A DNA stretch of 64,000 nt from NCBI RefSeq assembly GCF_009870125.1, contig NC_046683.1, positions 47,631,869-47,695,868 on the forward strand, in the 5' to 3' direction. A model generated the notes under the pieces. That model ran no database searches and had not been told where the DNA came from. It worked only from the letters and a program-made list of their open reading frames with translations. Positions 1-11,600 of this stretch are shown here, one piece after another. Source of the stretch: Drosophila pseudoobscura (lineage: Eukaryota > Arthropoda > Insecta > Diptera > Drosophilidae). How positions within the stretch are numbered: the first letter of the stretch is position 1; the number at the start of each line of letters is the position of its first letter. Both the position numbers and the translations under genes were made by a program.

Positions 1-2000
1 TTGCTGCTGCACATTCAACCCACTTATCAAATAATTGTCCTCATATTATGGCAACTACAAAGAATGAAGCAATCATAGCGAAAGAGCTGGAGATACACAT
101 ATCTCTATGGTGGAAACGAAAGGGAGGAGGAGAGGCACCGACCCAAATTGTGGAAAATGGAAAATATTCGGCTTAAGCCATGTGTCGGTGCCAAATAAAA
201 ATGTAAGGACTCTTCAACGCACACACACACAAACACTCTCAAGCCCACACAAAGACACAGGCAAACAAAGAGAGAGAGAGAGAAGGAGCAGGAGCAGGAG
301 CAGGAGCTGGGGAGGAGACAGTGAGAAATCCTTTGCATAAATGATGATGGCATGATGAGAACTTTTAATCATTATTATCACATATTTATACGCTTATATG
401 AGCATGTTTTATGTACTCGCAGTACGCCAACAGCAGCAGCAGAAGCAGCAGACGAGGGACTAAGGGGGTGAGGGAGTGGGGACCAGAGCGAGGAGAACGG
501 ATCCACATGGGGGTAATCCTTTGAGGCGTGCTCCATATGAAAGCAAAAAGCCACAAATGGCAGCGCAAAACAATCGAGAAGAGGAAGGAGCAGCCATGGC
601 TTTTGTTATCGCTCCTCGTCGTGCTTGTTCCTATTGTGGAGAGCACTTTTCCGCCAGCTCCTCCCGCCCCTGATGGGTTTCCGATTCCGATTCCCATTCG
701 AGTGATTCGAGGCCACGCCCCCGACTTTGCCTGGGCAACCACTTGCACTTTTCCAAGCCCAAAAGCCGCAACAAGGGTTGCTCCTCTCTCTTTTTCTCTC
801 ACTAGCCTTGTCTCTTTTTACATTTGCCAGCGCGTGTCGGTGTGTGTATGTGTGTGTGTGTGTGGGGGGGGGGGGGTCTAGTTCTTATACAATAGAAAGG
901 CCAAAAGGACATACATATATATATGTGTATGTGTATCCCTCATCTAGCTTCCCTCCTAAGCTTACTTACATAACCGATTCGGGGAAATTTTCGCATTTAC
1001 TTTGAGTAAATAAGTCATCATTGTCGATTGTCGTCAGGACGACGAGGACAACTAATTTGCGGTCATAATAAAAGTTAATCTACTGACTCCTTGGCTCTTT
1101 GGCTCAGTTTTTTTTTTTTAGCTGATGCTGATGATGGTGGGGGCTGGGGGTTGAGGGATGCTGCCTGCAACAAATTGTGCGAAGAAATTCAAAAGTTATG
1201 GGGACAGAAGATCTTCCCCTCACTAATCATCTTCTATCCCCTTTTGTCGATTTATTGAACATCTTTCTAATGAAATTGTTTAGAAATGTCCTCAGAAGAA
1301 GTCAAGGTTGGTTGGGATTTACAACATCAATTTGAAACCAATTACATTTCATTTTAATTTCAGTTAATTCACAGTGGAATGCACAGAATTCGGAAATATT
1401 TCTGATATTAATGTTTGTTTTTTGTAATACAAGTTTAATTGGTTGATGTCTAGGGGTTTTGAAGCCACAGTAAAGCCTGGAAGATATTTCACTTGATTCC
1501 GGAAATCCATTCCCGAATTTCCAACCAAAAGTGCACATCATTTGCCCCACTGTGGCGCCACCATGGGGCTGTAACAAATCTAATAAGACTCGACCAGCAC
1601 AAACACCGACGACAGGCACACACCCAACGGAGGCACAGTTCAAGGCAGTGGCAGCGGCAAAGGCAAAGGCAACAAAACAAGAAAATTAAATTTTTATTGT
1701 TTTCACACAAATAAAATCAAATAAAAAGCGTACAACAATAACGAGCAGGACACGCACACGCACGCACACTTCCAAAGCACACTCGCGAGAGAGAGAAAGA
1801 GAGTGTGCGTTGAGTACATAAGGAGGCAGCCAGCATCACGTGCCACACGGATGAGGCAGAGGACGACGACGACTGGGCAAGATGAACGGACCAACCACCG
1901 TCGAGCAACCCCTAAAGTCCCCCCGTGATGTGCTCCTGCGAGATGCTGCTGCAGAGGTCCTGCGCCGAGGATAATGTCACGGTCTGAACGGGCTCTGCGT
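1..2000. other. Non-coding 5' flank of Dbx
   Basis: No convincing coding exon. The open frames here are short, low in complexity and overlap on both strands. The stretch holds simple repeats: CA/GT runs near 215-250 and 838-865, a run of 12-13 G at about 866-878, AG-rich tracts near 270-310, and a GAGAG-rich block near 1784-1803 of the kind bound by GAGA factor. It probably contains promoter and enhancer sequence for Dbx, but I cannot point to specific enhancers. Confidence 0.6.
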
Positions 2001-2035
2001 TCAGTTCGATTTGAGCACTCGACGCGAACGCGACG
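2001..2035 (+). promoter_or_regulatory. Dbx: Predicted Inr + MTE core promoter of Dbx
   Basis: TCAGTT at 2001-2006 matches the Drosophila initiator TCAKTY, which puts +1 at 2003. At exactly +18 to +27 (2020-2029) lies CGACGCGAAC, which agrees with the motif-ten element at 8 of 10 positions. A CGACG follows at 2031-2035, one base away from the usual DPE position. No TATA box is seen 25-35 bases upstream. The 5' UTR would be 99 nt. Inr/MTE/DPE promoters without TATA are common at developmental regulators. This is a motif match only; no transcript data were available. Confidence 0.45.
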
Positions 2036-2101
2036 GCCCCTGACGGGAAAGATATTAAGAAGAACCTTGTAGCGAAGGACTCCCAGCTAGAATCGAGCGT
2101 A

Positions 2102-5100
2102 ATGTCAACGGCCTTCCTCGTGGACAGTCTCCTGCATGCCCAGCAGACATACACGGAGAGCCAGCTGAAGTCCAGCCTGAGTGAGATGCTCCTGTCCCGT
2201 CGTGCCGGGGAGTCGACCGCGGAGCAGGCGGCGGAGTCGGTATCCCCCGCGGAGCAGCGGCCGGACAGCTGCAGCTGCTCGAAACGAGGCTACAAGTGTG
2301 ATAAGTGCCGTGCCGATCACCGGGACGATCACCGGGCCGACCACCGGGCCGAGAGTGTCGACAGCATCGAGGAGATGGACGACGATGAAGACTCATCGGC
2401 AGATGAGATCGTGGCCGACATTGAGGAGGAGCCGCACATGGATGACGAAGAAATGGATGATGAGGAGGTACAGGCAATCAAATTGCCCAAGGTGGAGCCC
2501 AAGGAGACCACCATCCCAGCGACAGCCACCACCACCATCCTAAAGGATAACAACAGCAAACCCATTCTCAAGTTCAGTGTCAGCGCCATCCTGGGCGATA
2601 CCCGGGAGGGAGTCCGCGTTAGGAATGGTAAGCCATCCAACCATCCAGCCCTCCATCGAGCAGAGCCCTTAGCAGGGGAGGGGCTCAGCAAAGGATCCCA
2701 TAAATGAGGCTTGGCAATTAATTTGCCGTGGCTAATGCCAAACATAAACAAAATACAATTGCAATATGAAAAGCCAAAAGAATAACATTCTGGCCAAAAA
2801 GTTTCCACCGATCTTTTTTTTTTGTTTTTTACGCCGTGATTTTATTGTGTGCTCTAAGCCCTCAGGGCGGTGCTCCGATGAGCTGGCAGGCTGTAAAAAC
2901 ACAACCAGACCTAATCATGTTTAAATTATTGGGCCTGAAACCCCCGAGCAACAATGCCGCACAACCAGTTCCGCTCTTCCGCTCTTCCGTAGTGTGCCAC
3001 AGAGATACCCAGAGATACCCAGAGATACCTACTTCCGACGCGATCCTCGGCCTCTCGTTGCGGCTGCGCGTGCTGCTTACATCGAGGGATGACACCGACG
3101 GAGTAAGGTTGTGGACGAGAGATTGTGGTCCTGGGGTTGTGGGACCAAAAAGTAGGCGGAACAAATCGTCCATCAGTCAATGTAACAGCTTTGCCCTGGC
3201 CGTTTTTTAGCATCTGAATGGCAGACATTTCTTTGTTCTGCGGCATTTACGGGATTGTGGGATTTTAATTGTCATGTGATTACTGTTGTTCGGTTTATTT
3301 TCTGATATTAATGAGTGGGCTGAACATTCTGATTTCCCATATTTTATGTCTGCGTTTTTTATGCGTTTTTATTGGAGATATTTTTAGGCCAAAATAGTTG
3401 GTTTTTGCGTGTGATTTTTTTTTATGGAAGAAGCGTGGCAGAAATAAATAGATGGATGAAAGAACACTGTAAATGAAATATACTCGTGTTTTATGATATC
3501 CCAATGAAGTTTGATATTTGGTATATTATCTTGGAATGATTCTATGAGAAGTTTCCCCGTGGAATGGATGGTCCCTCACTGTTTCAAACCAATCTATTAT
3601 CCACGCCATTTAATAATCGAATCATCCACATTCACACTCGTAATTACCATTCTTTCCCAATCCAATCCCAATAATCCACTTTGAATGATTTGCAAACCGC
3701 ACTAAATTGCCTTTTTGCCTAGGAGTCAGCCACAGATTAACTTTTTTGGGACAGGCCATAAACCAATACGGCCAAAAACTTTCGGTTAGCGGCAGATGCA
3801 GATACTCGTAACGGCACTCGTACTCGTACAGAAAAGTCGGCACAAACCGCCGGCAAACAGAACAAACAAAAGCCAACAATTATAACTTAATTTGTGCGCT
3901 CATTAGGCACACATGTGCCGCATTGCACACACATGGAGAATGGAGGCTCCACAGGATGAAAATTTTCGGGTGGCCGTGGGGTGGGGGTGGTGAAGGGCCG
4001 CAGGCAAAAACTTGTGGACCACAAAGATGCGAGCCATCAAACCGAACAAACGCACACACACAGAACACAGGACACCGAACACAGAGAGAACTAAAGAGGC
4101 GTTAATACGTTAATTGTTTCATTTCTCTAATCGAATTAAAATCATATCCTGCATATCCTGCAGCGCCTGCCGGCCTGCCAGCCTGCCAGCCTGTCAAAAT
4201 GTGCGTGAAAGAGAGACAGGAGCGTGTGTGTGTGTGTGTGGATGGGAGGTGTGTGGGTGCGGGCGACAGCCCCAGCAATGGCGTCTGCTGCCTTTTTGGG
4301 GTGTTTAATTAGAAAATGAAATGCAGCCACAACGGAGCCAAACTTTGCTCTCAAGGTGCGACTCTGTCTGTGTTTGTGTGTGGCGTTTTGGGGCATAGGA
4401 TGGGGTTTGGGCCGGGTTTAATTATGCCAACTTCACACTGACACTTCAAAGCAGATTTCGGATTCCATTGTTTGGGGATACGCTGTCTGTGTGGGTGTGG
4501 GTGTGTGTGTGTTGGGGCGCCGGGAAGATGCCTGTCTGGAAGTTGGAAAAGCGACAAGGCAAGACAAGACGCAACACACATCAAGGGTTGCTGTCGTCGC
4601 TGTCTTGAGAATGTAAAGGTGTAAAGGGGTCTTGGAGCTGCCAGATTGTGTTCCAAGGCTGACAATCTGACAATCTGGCACTTCCAAGTGTTTTTTCGGG
4701 GTATGTGAAGTGGAGATCAAATCCTTTCATAATAATAAAGCACCAAATATTGTAGGATTTAGACATACAGATATACAGGGCAGGACTTAAGTCTGGGCTC
4801 AGCAAAAACTTTCTGTTCATTGCTTTCTCAAGAGCTTTTCCATCGCGATTTTTAAAGTCCGATAAAGGAGTCAAGTTTCTAAAGGACTGGCTAAAGCGTA
4901 CCTTTTTTGCAGTAATTTGTACAACAAAATTTCATTTTCTTAAAGTTTTTATGCAGAATTCATACTTAGTTCTAGTTCCGTGGAACTGTCCAATGTGAAA
5001 TCTCACAAATACCTCCAACGGTCGTCAAATCCCTCAAATTTAGAAAATTGAGAGATAAGAAAAAAGAAACAACAGAGTCTTAGTGGAACATCATTCCGCA

Positions 5101-5587
5101 TTTTGCCAACCAAACCCAATCGAAATCTGAGATTCGAAAGATCGAAATGCGCAGGCAGTTTCTGGGTCTCCCTCAAAATATTAGGGTAAAACTTTGTCTG
5201 GACTTCACCTGCAATGGACATGCATCGACCCACCTTCACCTTCACCCACCCATCAGCGGGGTTCAAATTTGTAGCAAGATTCCTATTTTCCCTGCATATC
5301 AAAAGTGAATAAGTGAATTGGTTCTTGGGTCTGAAAATAGTGTGCCACTTCGCACTTCCAATCGGCCTCGGTTGACCGCGCATTTAACCAGTGGCTTGCA
5401 GAGACATAGTCATTTAACTACAACATATTTTAAACCAAACCCGAACCTATAGTTAATTGCATTCACCACTAATTGGTCTCCTTTCCCCCTTCTTCGGCTT
5501 ACAGAATTCATGCAACCGCAGCATATATGGCCTTATCTACAACAAAACTTTATGCAACAACACACCCATCAATATCACCAACACCAT

Positions 5588-5619
<32 letters not shown>

Positions 5620-8600
5620 TCCACAGTTGCAAGTGCCAACGCATGCACATCCGCATCACCATCAGCCGCATCATCACCATCATGGGCCTGGGCATGCCCA
5701 TTTTCCACATCCCGCATTTCTAACGCATCAACTGGCGGGGCATCAGCAGCATCCACATCCACAGCATCCACAGCACCACCAGCAGCATCCTCATCCCCAT
5801 CCGCACCCACACCCACAGCAGCAGCAGCAGCAGCATCCTGGCAATAGTTGTCAACCGCAAACCGCAGCTACGACGGCCGCATCCTCGTCGTCGTCACCTG
5901 GCAGCACAATTAGCGATAGCGACAACAATCACAGCACCAGTAGCAATGGCCAGAGCCAGAGCAACTCTGGCCAGGATGGGCGACCGCATGGGGAGATGGG
6001 CAATGCAAATGGAGACGAGGACAACGGCAATCGAAGATTAACGCAAGAAAAGCAGCAGCAACTGTTAACCGGTCAAGCCGGTGGTGGGGGTAACCCTGGA
6101 CACGGTGGCCTTCCAACACCACCGCCACCACTCCCGCAAGCGATTCATCCAGTGATTGCCAAACCCATGCCCAGCCGACCGACCCCATTTCTGCCTCACA
6201 CCCTCAACCATCCGCACTTGCACTCGCTGCTGGCGCACTGCCGCAATCCCTACATGAGTGGTAAGAGTCCTAGTCCTAGTCCCAGCCCCAGCCCCAGCCC
6301 TAGTCCCAGACAGGGGGTGGCTGGACACAGCCAGCAGCCCACCCGCTGCGCGCATTAACAAGTGTTTTTGTCTAATGCATTTCCCCCATGTTGCAATTGC
6401 AGTTGGCGCCCAAGTGTTTCCCCTGCCGCCGGGCCAGGGCTTCCCCTGGGCCCATTCGACGCGTGGCAAGCCCCGACGTGGCATGATGCGACGTGCCGTC
6501 TTCTCAGGTGCGTGGAGTGGGACCCCAACCCCCAACCCAAACTAAAGTCCAAGCTCCCCAATGGATAATTTATAATTGTTGCTTCCGTTGCAGACTCCCA
6601 GAGAAAGGGGCTGGAGAAGCGCTTCCAGCAGCAGAAATACATCAGCAAGCCGGATCGCAAGAAGCTGGCCGAAAGACTGGGCCTAAAGGACTCTCAGGTG
6701 AGCTTCGATATATAGTTTATTTGGGGAGATTTGGGGATTATCGATAAGTTGGGGGTATAGCTCAGGGGTAGAGCATTCGACTGCAGATCGAGAGGTCCCT
6801 GGTTCAAATCCGGGTGCCCCCTTTGTAAATTTTTTTCCCACTTCGACGTCAGTTTATTGGAGAATATCACTACACCGATGGTTGCGTGGAATACTCGTAC
6901 TCGTACATGGACCACTTTTTGTTGTGCTTTGCTTTGCTGTAAGGATCCTTTATGTAGGAAAATGGGAAACCCGTAGAACATCTTAAAATGAGGAACAGTT
7001 GAACGCTCAAGCTTCATAGAGCCACCTCTTCCTTGTGGTTTTGAAGATATGTACATATATCGAAAGACTGGGCCTAAAGGACTCTCAGGTGAGCTTCGAT
7101 ATATAGTTTATCTGGGGAGATTTGGGGATTATCGATAAGTTGGGGGTATAGCTCAGGGGTAGAGCATTCGACTGCAGATCGAGAGGTCCCTGGTTCAAAT
7201 CCGGGTGCCCCCTTTGTAAATTTTTTTCCCACTTCGACGTCAATTTATTGGAGAAGATCACTACACCCATGGTTGCGTGGAATACCATGGACCACTTTTT
7301 GTTGGACTTTGCTTTCCTCTAAGGATCCTTAATGTAGGAAAATGGGAAACCCGTAGAACATCTTAAAATGAGGAACAGTTGAACGCTCAAGCTTCATAGA
7401 GCCACCTCTTCCTTGTGGTTTTGAAGATATGTACATATATCGAAAGACTGGGCCTAAAGGACTCTCAGGTGAGCTTCGATATATAGTTTATCTGGGGAGA
7501 TTTGGGGATTATCGATAAGTTGGGGGTATAGCTCAGGGGTAGAGCATTCGACTGCAGATCGAGAGGTCCCTGGTTCAAATCCGGGTGCCCCCTTTGTAAA
7601 TTTTTTTCCCACTTCGACGTCAATTTATTGGAGAAGATCACTACACCCATGGTTGCGTGGAATACCATGGACCACTTTTTGTTGGACTTTGCTTTCCTCT
7701 AAGGATCCTTAATGTAGGAAAATGGGAAACCCGTAGAACATCTTAAAATGAGGAACAGTTGAACGCTCAAGCTTCATAGAGCCACCTCTTCCTTGTGGTT
7801 TTGAAGATACATATATCGAAAGACTGGGCCTAAAGGACTCTCAGGTGAGCTTCGATATATAGTTTATCTGGGGAGATTTGGGGATTATCGATAAGTTGGG
7901 GGTATAGCTCAGGGGTAGAGCATTCGACTGCAGATCGAGAGGTCCCTGGTTCAAATCCGGGTGCCCCCTTTGTAACTTTTTTTCCCACTTCGACGTCAAT
8001 GCATTGGAGAAGATCACCAAACCAATGGTTGCGTGGAATACCATGGACCACTTTCTGTTGTGCTTTGCTTTGCTCTAAGGATCCTTTATGTAGGAAAATG
8101 GGAATACCGTAGGACATCTCAAAATGAGGAACAGTTGACCGCTCAAGCTTCATAGAGCCACCTCTTCCTTGTGGTTTTGAAGATACATATATCGAAAGAC
8201 TGGGCCTAAAGGACTCTCAGTTGAGCTTCGATATATAGTTTATCTGGGGAGATTTGGGGATTATCGATAAGTTGGGGGTATAGCTCAGGGGTAGAGCATT
8301 CGACTGCAGATCGAGAGGTCCCTGGTTCGAATCCGGGTGCCCCCTTTGTAACTTTTTCTTCTATTTCGATCCCATTGCATCTATGGCATACGTCCGTAGG
8401 CCTTCTTTGATCTACTCCGCTTCCTTTCAAAGAAAACCGCATTTAATTTTAATGTGATTTTTATCCTTACCCTATAACGTTTGGAGACCTGACCTGACCA
8501 ATTAGCATTTCAAAATGTCCCTCCACTCGTCTAATTATTCAATTTCCTCCACAACTTTGTCTGCCAAACTCTGGCACATTGTTGGTGTAAGCAATCCATA

Positions 8601-11600
8601 ACCATAAGCAATCTCCGATATGCCACTGAAAAAATCAATAAGCTCCACCAGACTAAAAGCATAATAATAAGCATAAAATTATGCCATTATAAAATTATAT
8701 TTAACCGCTTATGAAAATTGAGTTTGGGAAACTTTTCAAATCAGCTTTAATAAGCAGACAACAAAAGGCGACGGAAATATAAAATATACTCTTACTCGTA
8801 CTCGTACTCCTGCTCGTACTCGCCCTCGTACTCCTTCAAAAACAAAGAGCAAACAATGAAAATAAAACTCCGCCCTGGAACACGGAGCAAAGCTCTCCGG
8901 CGATGGCTGCGCAGAGAGGAAAATGGCAGCGAAGGGGTTCGGGTGTGGGTCGTGGCTCGTGGGTCGGAGTGGGGGCCGACGAGCAGGGCGGGCACGGCAC
9001 TCCTTGAAATGCGCAGTCGCTCGGGTCGGGTCGGGCGGTCGGTCGTCTTGGGTGGCCGCCTGTATACATATGTATATACCATTGGAATACACATATACTC
9101 GGAGATATATATAAGCAAAGGTCGGAGTGCTCGGGGGCTGCTGGCGTGGAAATATAATGAAATTATAACGAGCTATAAGAAATTCATCTCGACAAAGGCT
9201 GTAGCTGAGAAGGCAGACAGCTTTCATTGATTCTGGAGGGAGAATCTCTCCTTTTTTCCGCCTCTGCCTCTCTGTGTGTCATGCAATAATTAAATTAATT
9301 TTTGTAAAACTCAAAAAGGAACCAAGGCAAAGAGAAAGCGCACTGTAAAGGAAGAACCTTCACGCAGACACATTTTCACATGGCAGCGAAATTTGCGTAG
9401 CCAATTCGGTCTTGTCACAATGTAATCGATCACAACTCAATCACAGACCAGACCCAGACACAGACCCAGATCTAGACCCAGGCCCAGGCCCAGGAGTTGT
9501 CACCACCATTCCTTTCAATGGGTGCCCCCTGCCAAAAGCCGACGGCTGCGGCAGCCTGATGATGCTGATGATGACTGACAATGTCATGCCAAATTAGTGT
9601 AGCTCTTTTTTTGTTCTTTCACTAGCATATGATTCATAAAAATTTCATAATTACACAATAAGCGTGTCCAGTTGCGTTTGAAACATGAATTCATCAACTC
9701 ATTGCACATGTCACGCCCCTTTTTTTGGAAACTGGTCGATCGATCACTTAAACCTTAATGATCATATAATGCCCCCAGGTCTGGGTAGAGCTAAAAGAGG
9801 CAAGCGCATTCCAACTAGTACTGGAAAATACTAGCGGGCACAGATTTCGAAATTCCCCTATATAAACGCTGATGGATTATTTGTTAAGTGCGGAATTATA
9901 CAAGTTTTTGTTTTGATTGAGTAAGTTTTAGACTTGCGGTATAAGTGGGTCATAAATAGTTGTTCTAAATCGCTTGTATTTTCAGTTGTTTGCGTCGAAC
10001 AACAGGCCAGACGTTGCTTGCTCTGGACAGTTCTACGACAACTGTAGACTTGTTGGGGTACAGAGAAATATATGGAAATGTTAATAGAATCGAAGGGAAA
10101 CTTTTGAGAATTAAATCATCTATCAGGTTTTTATGTAAAACCATTGATTGCTATTCATTCCGGGAGTAAACATTACTGCTGACTAAAGAAATGATCATCC
10201 TTTGCAGCATTGAAATCCCATTGACGGGCCTTTCTCCCAAGCCCTAACTATTATTTTATGATTATTACCCCCCTTTTCGGTCATAAATCTTTGAGAGAAA
10301 AGTTCAAAGCATTCATTAATTGCACTCAATGTAGCCATACTGACTATGCATCGGAGACTATAAATGTGGAGTTGCGGTCGCAGCAGCAACTCACAACATT
10401 CCCCCTCGTTTTTTTTTTTTTAATTTTTTTAGTTTTATTTTAAGCAAAAACAATAAAAATCAAAAATAATAATTATACAATAAGAATGCAAAATAATAAT
10501 TACTCATTAAAAATCAATAATAATAATTATACAATAAGAATCCAAAATAATGATTATACAATAATAATTATTTTTGATTTTTAATGAGTAATTATTATTT
10601 TGCATTCTTATTGCATAACTGTTATTTTTGATTTTCATTATTTAATTATTATTATACCCAATACTCAAAGTGAGTGCAGGGGTATATTAGATTTGTGATG
10701 AAAATGGATGTGTGTGACGTCCAGAAGGAAGCGTATCCAACCCCATAAAGAATATATATATACGAGTCGATTAAGCCATTTCTGTCTGTCCGTCCGTATG
10801 AGCGCCTAGTGCTCAAATACTATAAGAGCTAGAGCAACGACATTTTATATCCAGACTTCTGTAATATGTCACTGTGGCAAGTATATTTCAAAACTTTCAA
10901 ATTTGTCAAATTGTGAAAATGAAAAACGTAAAAAAATGGATAAAATGTCGACGGCGAAAAAATCAAAAAGCAAAGTGGTGAAATTGGGAAATGGGAATAT
11001 AGGGTAGTAAAAGAAAGCTGGAGCAACAAAAATGTGCAAAAATGTCAGAAAAATTCGCAATCATATCGCAGCGGGTGTCCGGCTTGCGGTAGCTGGACCT
11101 GGGACCTGGGAGCTGGGACCCAGGACCCAGGACAAAGGACACACAAAGTGTTGGCCAGCCGGCGGCGATGACGACACCGAGAGCTGAGAGCTCCATTAAC
11201 GACTGCTGCTTCTGTGGGATGGGATGGGCTGTGGGATGGGGACTGGACAACGGTTCGAGTGCTGGTGGCATGGGTGATGAACGAGTGCGGATATTCACAC
11301 TCGAGTGACACAGGTTGAGTGGGTGCATGGGTGAGAGCGGGTGGGTGTGTAAGTGTGTGAGGGAGTGAGGAGTGTGAGTGGATTGCATTGCGCCTAGTTG
11401 TATGCAACATGATTTAAGAGCCTTCATCCTTCGTTGTGCTGCACTTTTTTGCGGCCATTTGTTGTTCATTTTGCTGCAGCCCCACTCGTCCACAACATCC
11501 ATTGCCTGCCATAAATATTCTCATATTGCACTGGGCCTAGATGGCCTGCAGTGGACCAGCACCAGGACCAGGACCAGGCCCGTGAGATATGGCCAGGAAT

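Larger units (their letters stand above)
6671..8345 (+). repeat. Tandem array: homeobox exon end + tRNA-Cys, five units
   Basis: Five head-to-tail units. tRNA start-to-start spacing is 391, 380, 376 and 376 bp. Each unit begins with a copy of the last 28 bases of Dbx exon 4 (the original is 6670-6697; copies are at 7061-7088, 7441-7468, 7817-7844 and 8193-8220), followed by the same intron start, one tRNA-Cys gene and a shared tail running from about TTGTAAATTT to GTACATATAT. Units 2 and 3 are almost identical. Unit 1 carries an extra ACTCGT-rich insertion. The exon copies lack any AG acceptor just upstream, so they are partial exons with a donor only. The duplication evidently started inside the coding exon. 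Confidence 0.9.

Noticed and set aside
5510-6358. Dbx exon 2 read as a stand-alone 282-aa gene
   Set aside because: Splice sites at 5505 and 6260 join it in phase to the other Dbx exons; the tail past 6260 (Ser-Pro repeats) is intron.
6694-8442. Minus-strand frames reading RGHPDLNQGPLDLQSNALPLSYTP in each repeat unit
   Set aside because: This is the well-known spurious translation of antisense tRNA-Cys; it repeats with each tRNA and has no other coding evidence.
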